Origin: Natrinema hispanicum
Lineage (GTDB): Archaea > Halobacteriota > Halobacteria > Halobacteriales > Natrialbaceae
Length of the DNA: 64,000 nucleotides
Assembly: GCF_900111485.1 (NCBI RefSeq)
Contig: NZ_FOIC01000006.1
Span: 62,001-126,000, forward strand
Direction: 5' to 3'
Position numbers and translations under genes: made by a program. Under the pieces are notes generated by a model, which had not been told where the DNA came from, searched no databases, and was given only the letters and a program-made list of their open reading frames with translations. Positions 25,955-34,729 of the stretch are shown here, piece by piece. Every line of letters starts with the position of its first letter. Position 1 is the stretch's first letter.

Positions 25955-26008
25955 CTCTCACCCTGCACTGCGCTACAAACGGACGTTCTCTCGGTCTCGA
26001 GACGGTGC

Positions 26009-26206
26009 CTACGCCGACGCGTCGTAGCCAGCCTCGTCGACCGCGCTGACGAGGTCCTGAGTCGCCGCATCGCCCTCGATGGTCGCCTGCGCCGCGTCCA
26101 GATCGACCTCGACAGACTGGACACCCTGAACGCTTGCGAGGGCCTCTTCGACGCTCTGTTCACAGTGTTCACACGACATTCCGTCGACAGTGATCGTCTG
26201 ACTCAT
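26009..26206 (-). CDS. copZ: CopZ-like heavy-metal chaperone
   Basis: A 65-residue single HMA domain starting MSQTITVDGMSCEHCEQSV; the CxxC copper-binding loop is at about residues 11-14. The rest follows the beta-alpha-beta-beta-alpha-beta pattern (VQGVQSVEVDLDAAQATIEG; DLVSAVDEAGYDAS). It would hand Cu(I) to the CopA ATPase. The open frame extends upstream to 26302 but overlaps the promoter and operator, so 26206 is the start. It is transcribed divergently from the Lrp-TRASH regulator; its 3' end converges with the permease gene. Confidence 0.92.
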   Translation of the reverse strand: MSQTITVDGMSCEHCEQSVEEALASVQGVQSVEVDLDAAQATIEGDAATQDLVSAVDEAGYDASA

Positions 26207-26243
26207 ACGAACGTGTATGGACGCCCGATCTTTGTGCATTACT

Positions 26244-26291
26244 ACTTTCGATCCCAACTCGAGCTCGACCGAGACTTTCGATCTGAAAGTC
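26244..26291. promoter_or_regulatory. Two putative TRASH-regulator operator sites between copZ and its regulator
   Basis: ACTTTCGAT occurs at 26244-26252. The perfect inverted repeat GACTTTC-GATCT-GAAAGTC lies at 26273-26291. They fall in the 126-base divergent gap between copZ and the regulator gene and match sites upstream of copA. A site in this position would allow autoregulation together with control of copZ. Confidence 0.55.
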
Positions 26292-26332
26292 GTAGTCGCC
26301 ACGCTCTTTGCTATCGAGGACCACTCGGCGGT

Positions 26333-26920
26333 ATGCGCGACCTCGACGAGACTGATATGGAGATCCTGCGGCTGCTGGCTGAGAACGCGCGCCGCCCGTA
26401 CAGCGAAATCGCCGAGCAGGTCGGTCTTTCCGGACCGGCCGTCTCCGACCGTGTCGAGCGCCTCGAGGAAGCAGGTGTCATCAACGGGTTCACCGTCGAC
26501 GTCGACCAGTCACAGCTTCGGGCGGGCGTTCCGGTGTTCGTCCGGGCGGCCGTTCCGCCAGGTGCCGTCGGTGCGTGCAAGGCAGCGCTCGTCGACGCCG
26601 ATGCGGTCGAACACGTGTTCGTCACCGCCGACGGCGACTGCTGGTTCTATGCACGCGCCCAGCTCCAACGGGTCCACGAGTGGCTCGAGGGACTGTTTCC
26701 AGTCGACGGCGTCGACTACGAGGTGACGCTGATGGACGACGCCGAATGGACGCCGTCGCTCGACGGAGCGGCGTTCGCGCTCACCTGTGTAGAGTGTGGC
26801 AACACCGTCGACAGCGAGGGCGAGTCGACCCGTATCGACGGCGAGATGTACCACTTCTGCTGTCCCTCTTGTCGGAGCCGGTTCGAACAGCGATACGATC
26901 GGCTCGAGGAAGGCGTCTGA
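26333..26920 (+). CDS. Lrp/AsnC-type regulator with a C-terminal TRASH metal-sensing domain
   Basis: A 195-residue transcription factor. Residues of about 3-60 form an Lrp-type HTH (DETDMEILRLLAENARRPYS, EIAEQVGLSGPAVSDRVERL), followed by an Lrp-like sensory fold. A TRASH domain at about 150-187 has Cys pairs LTCVECGNTV and YHFCCPSCRSRFE. TRASH binds copper-like metals, and Lrp-TRASH proteins are established copper regulators in Halobacterium (the VNG1179C type). The ATG at 26333 opens the HTH; the earlier frame runs through the operator. Matching inverted repeats lie before this gene and before copA, which starts 84 bases downstream. Confidence 0.9.
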   Translation: MRDLDETDMEILRLLAENARRPYSEIAEQVGLSGPAVSDRVERLEEAGVINGFTVDVDQSQLRAGVPVFVRAAVPPGAVGACKAALVDADAVEHVFVTADGDCWFYARAQLQRVHEWLEGLFPVDGVDYEVTLMDDAEWTPSLDGAAFALTCVECGNTVDSEGESTRIDGEMYHFCCPSCRSRFEQRYDRLEEGV

Positions 26921-26974
26921 CTTTCGACTCGAAAGAACTGACCGCGTTGGACTTTGACTTTCGACCAGTAAAGT
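26919..26974. promoter_or_regulatory. Putative operator pair upstream of copA
   Basis: GACTTTCGA at 26919-26927 begins on the regulator's TGA stop and continues as the inverted repeat CTTTCG-ACT-CGAAAG (26921-26935). A second GACTTTCGA at 26956-26964 is followed by AAAGT (26970-26974), giving an imperfect dyad. Both are within 86 bases of the copA ATG at 27005. Confidence 0.55.
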
Positions 26975-27004
26975 GGGTAAGTCACCACTCCCTAGTGATT
27001 ACTA

Positions 27005-29608
27005 ATGAGTACTCGGACCGCACATCTGGACATTCGGGGCATGAGCTGTGCGAACTGTTCGCAGGCGATCAACGATGCCCTAGAGTCCACCGACGGCGTA
27101 CACGAGGCGAGTATCAACTTCGCCACCGACGAGGGAACCGTCGAGTACGACCCCGAGCAGGTGTCGCTCGCCACGATCTACGAGACGATCGACGACGCCG
27201 GCTACCACGCCGAGCGTGCCAGCCGGTCGATCGGGATCACGGATATGAGCTGTGCGAACTGCGCCGAAGCAAACGAGACGGCACTCGAGTCCGTCCCCGG
27301 CGTCATCGACGTGGAGGTCAACTACGCGACCGACGAGGCCCAGGTCGAGTACAACCCCGTCGATGCCTCGCTCGAGGACCTCTACGCGGCGATCGAGAAC
27401 GCGGGGTACATGCCCGTCCGCGAGGAGGACGGCGGCGACGGCGAAGGGCAGTCGGATCAGGAACGCCGCGACGCGGCCCGACAGGCCGAGACCCGCAAAC
27501 AGCTTCGGCTGACGATTTTCGGCGCGGTGCTGTCGGCCCCGTTCCTGTTCTTCCTCGCAAATCGGTTCCTGCTCGGGGGCGCGTACGTTCCGGAGACGAT
27601 CTTCGGCATCGAGTTCGGCTGGGTCGAATTCCTGCTTGCGACGCCGGTCTACGTCGTCCTCGGTCGCGAGTTCCTCGCGAACTCGTATACGGCGCTCGCG
27701 AAAAACCGCACTGCCAACATGGACGTGCTGATCGCACTGGGGTCGTCGACGGCGTACATCTACAGCCTCGTCGTCCTGCTGGACTTGCTCGCGGGGAACC
27801 TGTATTTCGATACCGCCGCGATGATCCTCGTGTTCATCACGCTGGGCAACTACCTCGAGGCCCGCTCGAAGGGCCAGGCCGGCGATGCCTTGCGGAAACT
27901 CCTCGAGATGGAAGCCGAGACGGCGACGCTGGTCGACGACGAGGGCAACGAAGCGGAGGTACCACTCGAGGACGTCGCGGTCGGCGATCGGATGAAGGTC
28001 CGGCCGGGCGAGCAGGTGCCGACCGACGGCGTCGTCGTGGACGGTCAGTCCGCGGTCGACGAGTCGATGGTGACCGGCGAGTCGGTGCCCGTCGAGAAAG
28101 AGTCGGGCGACGAGGTGATCGGGTCGACGATCAACAAAAACGGCGTGCTGGTCGTCGAGGCGACGAAAGTCGGCGAGGACACCGCCCTGCAGGGGATCGT
28201 CCAGACCGTCAAGGAGGCCCAGGCACGCCAGCCAGAGATTCAGAATCTCGCCGATCGCATTTCGGCGTACTTCGTCCCCGCGGTCATCCTCAATGCGACG
28301 TTCTGGGGCCTGATCTGGTTCCTCTTCCCCGAGGCGCTGGCCGGCTTTGTCGGCGCGTTACCGCTATGGGGGCTGGTCGGTGGCGGCCCGGCCGCGCTCT
28401 CGACGTTCGAGTTCGCGATCGTCGTCTTCGCCTCTGCCGTGTTGATCGCCTGTCCCTGCGCGCTCGGACTGGCGACGCCCGCGGCGACGATGGTCGGCTC
28501 TACGCTGGGCGCACAAAACGGCGTCCTGTTCAAGGGCGGTGACGTCTTAGAGCGCGCGAAGGACGTCGACACCGTTGTCTTCGACAAGACCGGGACGCTG
28601 ACGACCGGCGAGATGACGCTGACCGACGTGGTCGCCCTCGGGGGCAAGACTGCTGTGACCGACGGCGGCGAGACGGCGACCGACGGTGGCACGCTGACCG
28701 CCCGCCCGTCCCTCGAGGACCACGAGGTGCTCCGCCTTGCGGCCAGCGCCGAGCGCAACAGTGAACACCCGCTCGCACAGGCGATCGTCGAAGGGGCCGA
28801 AGAACGCGGCCTCGAGCCAACCACCCCCGACGAGTTCGAGAACGTCCCCGGGCATGGCGTCCGGGCGACCGTCGAGGGTCGCGAGGTGCTGGTCGGGAAT
28901 CGTCGATTGCTCGAGAGCGAGGGCGTCGATCCGTCCCCTGCTGCAGACGAGATGGAACGCTTAGAGCACGAGGGCAAGACCGCGATGTTGGTTGCAGTCG
29001 ATGGCGCGGTCGCGGGCGTGGTCGCGGACGCCGACACGGTCAAGGACAGTTCGGCCGACGCGGTCGCGGCCCTGCAGGAACGCGATCTCGACGTGATGCT
29101 GATCACCGGCGACAACGAGCGGACGGCCCGTGCCGTCGCCGAGCAGGTCGGGATCGACCCCGACAACGTTCGCGCGGGTGTCCTCCCCGAGGACAAGGCC
29201 GACGCGGTCGAAGACATCCAGTCCGGGGGTCGCAAGGCCATGATGGTCGGCGACGGCGTCAACGACGCGCCTGCGCTCGCGGTCGCATACGTCGGCACCG
29301 CCATCGGCTCTGGGACCGACGTGGCCATCGAGGCGGCCGACGTGACGCTAATGCGCGACGATCCCCTCGACGTGGTGAAGGCGATCCGGATCTCGCAGGC
29401 GACGCTGGACAAGATCAAGCAGAACCTCGTCTGGGCGCTGGGCTACAACACCGCGATGATCCCGCTTGCCTCGCTGGGGCTGCTCCAGCCGGTGCTCGCG
29501 GCTGGCGCGATGGCGCTGTCGTCGGTGTCGGTCCTCTCGAACAGCCTGCTGTTTCGCCGATACACGCCTGACCACGACTACCGGCTGTTCGGGTGGCTCC
29601 GGCGCTGA
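27005..29608 (+). CDS. copA: Copper-exporting P1B-type ATPase
   Basis: An 867-residue copper pump. Two HMA domains open the protein, with GMSCANCSQ near residue 15 and DMSCANCAE near 82. The membrane region carries the copper motif [12 protein letters not shown]. The actuator has the TGES motif ([10 protein letters not shown]), the phosphorylation site is FDKTGTLT, and the hinge is [12 protein letters not shown] conserved HP dipeptide (NSEHPLA) marks the nucleotide domain. All motifs are intact, so it should pump Cu(I) outwards. It sits just downstream of the Lrp-TRASH regulator with matching operator sites, and receives copper from the CopZ-like protein. Confidence 0.97.
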   Translation: MSTRTAHLDIRGMSCANCSQAINDALESTDGVHEASINFATDEGTVEYDPEQVSLATIYETIDDAGYHAERASRSIGITDMSCANCAEANETALESVPGVIDVEVNYATDEAQVEYNPVDASLEDLYAAIENAGYMPVREEDGGDGEGQSDQERRDAARQAETRKQLRLTIFGAVLSAPFLFFLANRFLLGGAYVPETIFGIEFGWVEFLLATPVYVVLGREFLANSYTALAKNRTANMDVLIALGSSTAYIYSLVVLLDLLAGNLYFDTAAMILVFITLGNYLEARSKGQAGDALRKLLEMEAETATLVDDEGNEAEVPLEDVAVGDRMKVRPGEQVPTDGVVVDGQSAVDESMVTGESVPVEKESGDEVIGSTINKNGVLVVEATKVGEDTALQGIVQTVKEAQARQPEIQNLADRISAYFVPAVILNATFWGLIWFLFPEALAGFVGALPLWGLVGGGPAALSTFEFAIVVFASAVLIACPCALGLATPAATMVGSTLGAQNGVLFKGGDVLERAKDVDTVVFDKTGTLTTGEMTLTDVVALGGKTAVTDGGETATDGGTLTARPSLEDHEVLRLAASAERNSEHPLAQAIVEGAEERGLEPTTPDEFENVPGHGVRATVEGREVLVGNRRLLESEGVDPSPAADEMERLEHEGKTAMLVAVDGAVAGVVADADTVKDSSADAVAALQERDLDVMLITGDNERTARAVAEQVGIDPDNVRAGVLPEDKADAVEDIQSGGRKAMMVGDGVNDAPALAVAYVGTAIGSGTDVAIEAADVTLMRDDPLDVVKAIRISQATLDKIKQNLVWALGYNTAMIPLASLGLLQPVLAAGAMALSSVSVLSNSLLFRRYTPDHDYRLFGWLRR

Positions 29609-29735
29609 TCGGCTCGAGTCGACTGCTTCTGTGCTGTCGATCGGCCTGTAAAATAGCGTTCGAGTCGGGCGGCGAGTGAGGTGCCACCGCTGTTAGTGTT
29701 GGCGACTCACACCGCCATGATGGCTGTCGGTTGCG

Positions 29736-30593
29736 TTAGCCCTGCTGTGGCGGTGTATCCGTAGACTGCTGTTCGGCGCTGTCTGCCTGCGTTGCTTTGG
29801 CGTCGTCTCCCGCTTTATCGTCGTTCTGCTTGCCGTCCGTCGATTCGTCAGGCTGCTGTTCGTCGATGTCGTGGATCTCGACGTCGTCGCCCGTGCCGCT
29901 CTCGCTGATCACCGGCTTGAGGATGTATTTCCCGCTCTTGCCGGCTTTGTGCGGTGCGATGTCGTAGACGAAGTCGACCGACTCGTTGTTCCCGATGGTA
30001 AACGTCGTGTGCAGTTGGAGCTTTTCGCTCGGCAGTTTCACGCGCGTCTCCGTACCATCGGTCAGGATACCCTCGGTTTCACTGACGTAGATGAAGACTG
30101 TCTCGTACTCGCCGGCGGGCAGTTCGAACTCGTCGATCATGGACGCGTTCGCGCCTTTCAGCTCGGTGAGGTCGACCGTCGTGTCGTTGACCTCGCGCTC
30201 GATCCACTGCTCGTCGGCCGCGCTGTCATCACTGTCGTTCTCGACCGTCTCGTTAGTTGGCGTTTCGGTCGTCGATTCGTTGCCGGCGCTGTCCGAGTCG
30301 GTCTCCGTGACGTTGCCGTCGGTGACGTTCCCGTCGGTCTCGTTCGTCGCGTCGGCGGTCACGTTGCCGGTCTTCTTGAACCCGACTTTCGTGATCGTCA
30401 CGTTGAGATGCTCGAAGTCGTCGATCACGTTCGGCTCGTCGCTGACGTAGAACGCGGCCGTTCCTGTCCCGCCGCTCGAGTCCGTCATCGAGCCGTCGTC
30501 GTTCGTTCCCGGGTCGCCGCCCATCCCACCGGCACAGCCGGCGATGGCGACGAGGGCTGCCACCAATACGAGTTGGATTGTGCGTCTTTTCAT
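29736..30593 (-). CDS. DUF4382 lipoprotein with a low-complexity insert
   Basis: A 285-residue exported protein. The signal peptide ends in a lipobox (ALVAIAGCAG) with the Cys near residue 20. A DUF4382 fold follows: GTAAFYVSDEPNVIDDFEHLNVTITKVGF at about 44-74, then VDLTELKGANASMIDEFELPAGEYETVFIYV and the VKLPSEKLQLHTTFTI region. Between the first strands and the rest is an Asn/Thr/Glu/Asp-rich insert (about 75-130) with many possible N-glycosylation sites. The end is an acidic/Gln-rich tail. Function unknown; it should be anchored on the outer face of the membrane. Confidence 0.82.
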   Translation of the reverse strand: MKRRTIQLVLVAALVAIAGCAGGMGGDPGTNDDGSMTDSSGGTGTAAFYVSDEPNVIDDFEHLNVTITKVGFKKTGNVTADATNETDGNVTDGNVTETDSDSAGNESTTETPTNETVENDSDDSAADEQWIEREVNDTTVDLTELKGANASMIDEFELPAGEYETVFIYVSETEGILTDGTETRVKLPSEKLQLHTTFTIGNNESVDFVYDIAPHKAGKSGKYILKPVISESGTGDDVEIHDIDEQQPDESTDGKQNDDKAGDDAKATQADSAEQQSTDTPPQQG

Positions 30594-30688
30594 ACCCGAA
30601 CACAGTCACCTCCTCGAGAAAAAGGGGGACAACGATTCGATCCGTTCACGACCGTTCAACAGCGTATAAACTGGATAAACGGCTCCGA

Positions 30689-31363
30689 TTACGGGGACGA
30701 CCCCATCGCCTCGAGCCGGTCGGCAAACAGCGCCTCGAGCAGCGCAGGCGTGACGAACGCCTCGACGACGGCGGCGACGACGAGTAAAAGCCAGCCCACG
30801 AGGACGAGCAGGCCGGTTCGGTAGAGATAGCGTTTCGTGACGATCGCATCGCGGGACCCTCGAATCCGCTGGCCGACACGGTAGAGCAGTCGGAAACCGA
30901 CGCCCGCGGCGATAAAGAGCGCGGGGAGCTCGAAGATGCCATGAGGCAACAGGCCCACGAGGATGTAGCCGATGCCGACACTGCCGGCGATAAAGGCACC
31001 GACGTTCCCGACGATGATCCCGTTGAACACCATCGCCCAGGCCGTCAGGAACCCAAGCGTCAGGACGCCGAGGATCGATAGCAGGAACGCCCGGCTGTTG
31101 TTGACGAGCAGGAACTGTGCCAGTTCGAGCCGGCTTCGGTCGCTGATGTCGGGGAACAGTGGCTCGCCGACCACCTCTTGGATGATCTCGAGCAAGTTGT
31201 AGCCGGCGACCATGAGCGCGATGCCGACGACGATCCCGACCGCGAACAGGCCGGCGGCGAAGCCGACGTACCGGCTGTGTTCGTTCCATGCGTCGGCGAG
31301 CGCGGCACGCGGTGGATAGCCGCCATTGGACCGATCGCGCTCGCGCTGGGTCCGATTGTCCAT
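30689..31363 (-). CDS. Stage II sporulation protein M-like membrane protein
   Basis: A 224-residue multi-pass membrane protein of the SpoIIM/DUF95 group. After a charged start (MDNRTQRERDR) there are about five helices; the family stretches are FLLVNNSRAFLLSILGVLTLGF and NVGAFIAGSVG-IGYILVGLLPHGIFELPA, including the conserved PHGIFEL. Archaea do not sporulate and the role in them is unknown, though membrane remodelling is often suggested. The open frame goes much further up but opposite the amidohydrolase gene; TTTATGAAAC about 27 bases before the ATG at 31363 supports this start. Confidence 0.82.
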   Translation of the reverse strand: MDNRTQRERDRSNGGYPPRAALADAWNEHSRYVGFAAGLFAVGIVVGIALMVAGYNLLEIIQEVVGEPLFPDISDRSRLELAQFLLVNNSRAFLLSILGVLTLGFLTAWAMVFNGIIVGNVGAFIAGSVGIGYILVGLLPHGIFELPALFIAAGVGFRLLYRVGQRIRGSRDAIVTKRYLYRTGLLVLVGWLLLVVAAVVEAFVTPALLEALFADRLEAMGSSP

Positions 31364-31457
31364 AGTTTCATATTGTCGAACTGTTTCATAAACCCCGTGG
31401 CTCGTCCCGTCGCGGTCCATCGACAGGCTAAGGCCGCCCGACGAGAATCCCAAGTCA

Positions 31458-32756
31458 ATGACGACGCTTGCGATCACCGACGGACAGGTCCTCCGGCCTG
31501 ATCTGACGGTGACGGCCGCAGACGTACTGGTTGACCAGGACACCGGCGAGATCCGCGAGATCGCCCCCGAACTGGCTGCTGACGCCGACGAGACGCTCGA
31601 TGCCGCCGGTTCGCTCGTGACGCCGGGGTTCGTCAACGGCCACTGCCACGTCGCGATGACGCTCCTGCGGGGGTACGCCGACGACAAACCGCTCGATGCG
31701 TGGCTCCAGGAAGACATCTGGCCTGCCGAAGGCGAGATGACTCCCGAGGACGTCCGTGTCGGTGCCGAACTCGGCTTGCTCGAGTTGATCAAATCCGGGA
31801 CGACCGCCGTTGCGGATATGTATTTCCACGTCCCCGAAGTCGCCGCGGCGGTCGAGAACGCCGGCATTCGGGCGCGGCTCGGCCATGGCATCGTCACCGT
31901 CGGGAAAGACGACGAGGCCGCCCGCGAGGACGCCCAGACGAGCCTCGAGATCGCCCGCGAGTACGACGGCGCGGCAGACGGCCGGATCTCGACGGCGTTC
32001 AAGCCTCACTCGCTGACGACCGTCGGGAGCGAGTATCTCGAGGAGTTCATCCCCAAAGCGCGTGAGGCAGGGATCCCGGTTCACTACCATGCCAACGAGA
32101 CCGAAGCCGAAGTCACGCCGATCGTCGAGGAACACGGCCAACGGCCGCTCGAGTACGCCGCCGAACAGGGAATGCTCGAACCCGAGGACTTCATCGCCCA
32201 CGGCGTCCACGTCGACGACCGCGAGATCGAGTTGCTCGCGGAGGCCGGCACCGGCGTAATCCACTGTCCGGCCTCGAATATGAAACTCGCCAGTGGAATG
32301 GCACCCGTCGAGCGCATGCGCGAGGCCGGTGTCACCGTCGGCCTCGGTACCGACGGCGCGGCCTCGAACAATGACCTCTCGATGTTAGACGAGGCCCGCG
32401 ATGCGGCCATGCTCGGCAAACTCGCCGCCGACGATGCCAGCGCGGTCCCCGCCGAGGCTGTCGTCCAGATGTTGACGGCGGGCAGCGCCGACGCGATCGG
32501 CCTCGAGTCGGGCCGGCTCGAGGAAGGCGCACCGGCCGATTTCGCTGTGATCGACCTCGAGCAACCCCACCTCACCCCGCCACACGACCTCGTCAGTCAC
32601 CTTGCCTACGCGGCCGCGGCGTCGGACGTCCGCCACACCGTCTGTGACGGGCGGGTACTCATGCGCGACCGCGAGGTGCTGACACTGGACGAACGGGCGG
32701 TTCGCGAGCGAGCGCTCGAGGCGGCCGAGACGCTGGCCGCTCGCGCCGACGGTTGA
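31458..32756 (+). CDS. mtaD: 5-methylthioadenosine/S-adenosylhomocysteine deaminase
   Basis: A 432-residue amidohydrolase of the TrzN/SsnA/MtaD group. Metal-binding and catalytic blocks are present: VNGHCHVAMTLLRGYADD near residue 55, PVHYHANETEAEV, FIAHGVHVDD, VIHCPASNMKL and GLGTDGAASNNDLSM. Such enzymes deaminate SAH, MTA or adenosine to the inosyl forms. The S-adenosylhomocysteinase gene is 2 kb downstream on the same strand, so both enzymes would act on SAH; the gene between them is a secreted protein and looks unrelated. It is divergent from the SpoIIM-like gene. Confidence 0.9.
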   Translation: MTTLAITDGQVLRPDLTVTAADVLVDQDTGEIREIAPELAADADETLDAAGSLVTPGFVNGHCHVAMTLLRGYADDKPLDAWLQEDIWPAEGEMTPEDVRVGAELGLLELIKSGTTAVADMYFHVPEVAAAVENAGIRARLGHGIVTVGKDDEAAREDAQTSLEIAREYDGAADGRISTAFKPHSLTTVGSEYLEEFIPKAREAGIPVHYHANETEAEVTPIVEEHGQRPLEYAAEQGMLEPEDFIAHGVHVDDREIELLAEAGTGVIHCPASNMKLASGMAPVERMREAGVTVGLGTDGAASNNDLSMLDEARDAAMLGKLAADDASAVPAEAVVQMLTAGSADAIGLESGRLEEGAPADFAVIDLEQPHLTPPHDLVSHLAYAAAASDVRHTVCDGRVLMRDREVLTLDERAVRERALEAAETLAARADG

Positions 32757-32798
32757 CGCCGGTTCAGTCCATATCTCTGAACGAAAACTGAACGCTCA

Positions 32799-32882
32799 GA
32801 TTTTGTTATAAACGTTTAAACCGTCTCTCAGACTGTTTCGCTCGAGTCGAAAACACCGAGAACTGCCGGGTGGGTTTATTCA
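32799..32882 (+). promoter_or_regulatory. Promoter region of the secreted acidic protein
   Basis: Two TATA-like stretches are seen: TTGTTATAAACG near 32802-32813 and GGGTTTATTC near 32872-32881. The latter is about 30 bases before the ATG at 32908 and is the likelier one. Confidence 0.4.
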
Positions 32883-32907
32883 CGGATACCTGAATGTCTC
32901 GAGTGAG

Positions 32908-34449
32908 ATGAAACGAAACCGATTGTTCGTGGTGGCGTTGGCTACCGCGATGATCCTGTCTGTGGCCGCCCCGCTGGGAACAGTGTCGGCGGTGGCAGCC
33001 AGTAATGACGCACCAGCCGATGAGATAGACGAACTGAACGTATCCGTCGACGACACCGTCGTGACGGTTACGTGGAACGAAAGCGCGTTTGAAAACGAGA
33101 CAACCAAGAACGGGACGGTCGAGGATGCGATTATCAATGTAACGTCACTCGACGAGAACGTCTCGTATACCGCAAACGGAACGACTGACACCAACGGCAC
33201 GCTCGACCTCCCTGATCCCGAGACGACAGTCAACGTGACAGTCAACGCGTCGTCTGGAAACGCTTCGGGGACGACGGAGGCAACGCTCGAACCTGACGGG
33301 TTAGAAACGCTGGACGTGTCCGTTGACGACACCGTCGTGACGGTCACGTCGAACGAGAGCGCAGTCGCGAACGCGACCGTCAACGTGACGCCGGTCGACG
33401 AGAACGAGACCTACGATGGCGCAGGCGAATATCAGACTGACGCCAACGGCACGGTCGTCCTTCCCGAACCCACGGAAACGGTTGACGTGACGGTCGCCGC
33501 GTCGTACGAGAACGTCTCCGATGAACTGCTCACCGCTGAGACGGAGACGACGCTCTACTCCGGCCTCGTCGTCGCCGTCGAGCAGGACAACGATGACGTC
33601 ACCGTGACGGTCACGGACAACGAGAGCGCGGTCGCAAACGCGACGGTCAACGTCTCGACTGTCGACGAGACCGTGTCCTACACTGACGAGGGCACGTACA
33701 CGACCGACGAGAACGGCACGGTGAGCCTGTCCGCGCCGTTCGAGAACGACAGCGTCGAGGTCGCCATCACCGCGACGACCGACACCAAATCCGCCGAGAC
33801 GACGGTGACGCTCGAGTCCGCCGAGTACGAGAACTTCGGCTCGCTCGTCTCCGCGTTCGTTGAGGAGCAGGAAGAGGAAACCCGATCTGACACGACGCGT
33901 GGCCTTCGAATCGCGAACTTCGTCGTCGAGCACAACCCGGGTAACGCACCGGACCACGCCGGTCCACCGGGCCACGCTGGCCCGCCAGGCGACGATGATG
34001 ACGATGACGAGAACGAGGACGACGAAGACGACAAGCGAGGCCCACCGGCACACGCTGGCCCGCCGACTGATAGCGACGACGACCTCGAGGACGCCGACGA
34101 CGGCGATGCTGTGGAAGACGACGATGACGATAAGCGAGGCCCACCGGCACACGCGGGGCCGCCAACTGATCGCGAGGACGAAGACGACGAGGAAGACGAA
34201 GACGACAGCGACGACACCGAAGACGACGAGGACGACAGCGAGGATAGCGACGACGAAGAAGATGGCGATGACAGCGAGGATAACGAGGACAGCGACGACA
34301 CCGAAGACGACGAGGAAGACGAAGACGACAGCGACGACACCGACAGCGAGGACAACGACGACGCCGAAGACGCCGACAGCGGGGACAGCAACGACGGCGA
34401 AAAGAACGGAAATGCCGGCGGCCGGCCGAGTCACGCCGGTCCGAACTAA
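32908..34449 (+). CDS. Secreted protein: three beta-sandwich repeats and an Asp/Glu tail with GPPxHAGPP motifs
   Basis: A 513-residue protein with a Sec-type signal peptide (LFVVALATAMILSVAAPLG). Three ~95-residue repeats follow (about 40-130, 131-220, 221-310), each with VSVDDTVVTVT-like opening, NESAVANATVNV, a DxNGTV turn and a VDVTV strand, rich in N-x-S/T sites. From about 345 the sequence alternates polyacidic runs with PGHAGPPG and RGPPAHAGPPTD blocks and ends in RPSHAGPN. The repeats resemble Ig-like/CARDB surface domains. No anchor or sorting signal is evident. The third-position pattern of the tail is coding, despite an open frame on the other strand. Confidence 0.82.
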   Translation: MKRNRLFVVALATAMILSVAAPLGTVSAVAASNDAPADEIDELNVSVDDTVVTVTWNESAFENETTKNGTVEDAIINVTSLDENVSYTANGTTDTNGTLDLPDPETTVNVTVNASSGNASGTTEATLEPDGLETLDVSVDDTVVTVTSNESAVANATVNVTPVDENETYDGAGEYQTDANGTVVLPEPTETVDVTVAASYENVSDELLTAETETTLYSGLVVAVEQDNDDVTVTVTDNESAVANATVNVSTVDETVSYTDEGTYTTDENGTVSLSAPFENDSVEVAITATTDTKSAETTVTLESAEYENFGSLVSAFVEEQEEETRSDTTRGLRIANFVVEHNPGNAPDHAGPPGHAGPPGDDDDDDENEDDEDDKRGPPAHAGPPTDSDDDLEDADDGDAVEDDDDDKRGPPAHAGPPTDREDEDDEEDEDDSDDTEDDEDDSEDSDDEEDGDDSEDNEDSDDTEDDEEDEDDSDDTDSEDNDDAEDADSGDSNDGEKNGNAGGRPSHAGPN

Positions 34450-34729
34450 TACCGCTGCCGACGTGCATTCGAACGACTGACGCTGGCGACGACGCTGCCA
34501 CGCGGCAGATCAGCCATCGCCGGTGTTGAAACACGATCGCGGTGCTCGCCATCGACGGCGACCGCCTCGATCGATGAGGCACGTAGTAAGTACGGCTCAC
34601 GCACCGTTTTGGCCGTTCATTTCGATCCAGCTAGCGGTGCAGCTCTACTGTCAGGTTCGAATCGGTGTCAGAAAGTGGTTGCCGGAGCGGTTCGGTAGCG
34701 TTTTTGCCCCGCTCCCACTCAATGGATCC

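Noticed and set aside
33301-34434. Long minus-strand frame opposite the secreted acidic protein
   Set aside because: It exists because the plus-strand GAC/GAG/GAA repeats exclude stops on the other strand. The plus-strand protein has a signal peptide and repeats.
34650-34664. GGTTCGAATC looked like a tRNA T-loop
   Set aside because: The bases on either side do not pair to form a T stem, and no acceptor or anticodon arm fits. No tRNA is called.
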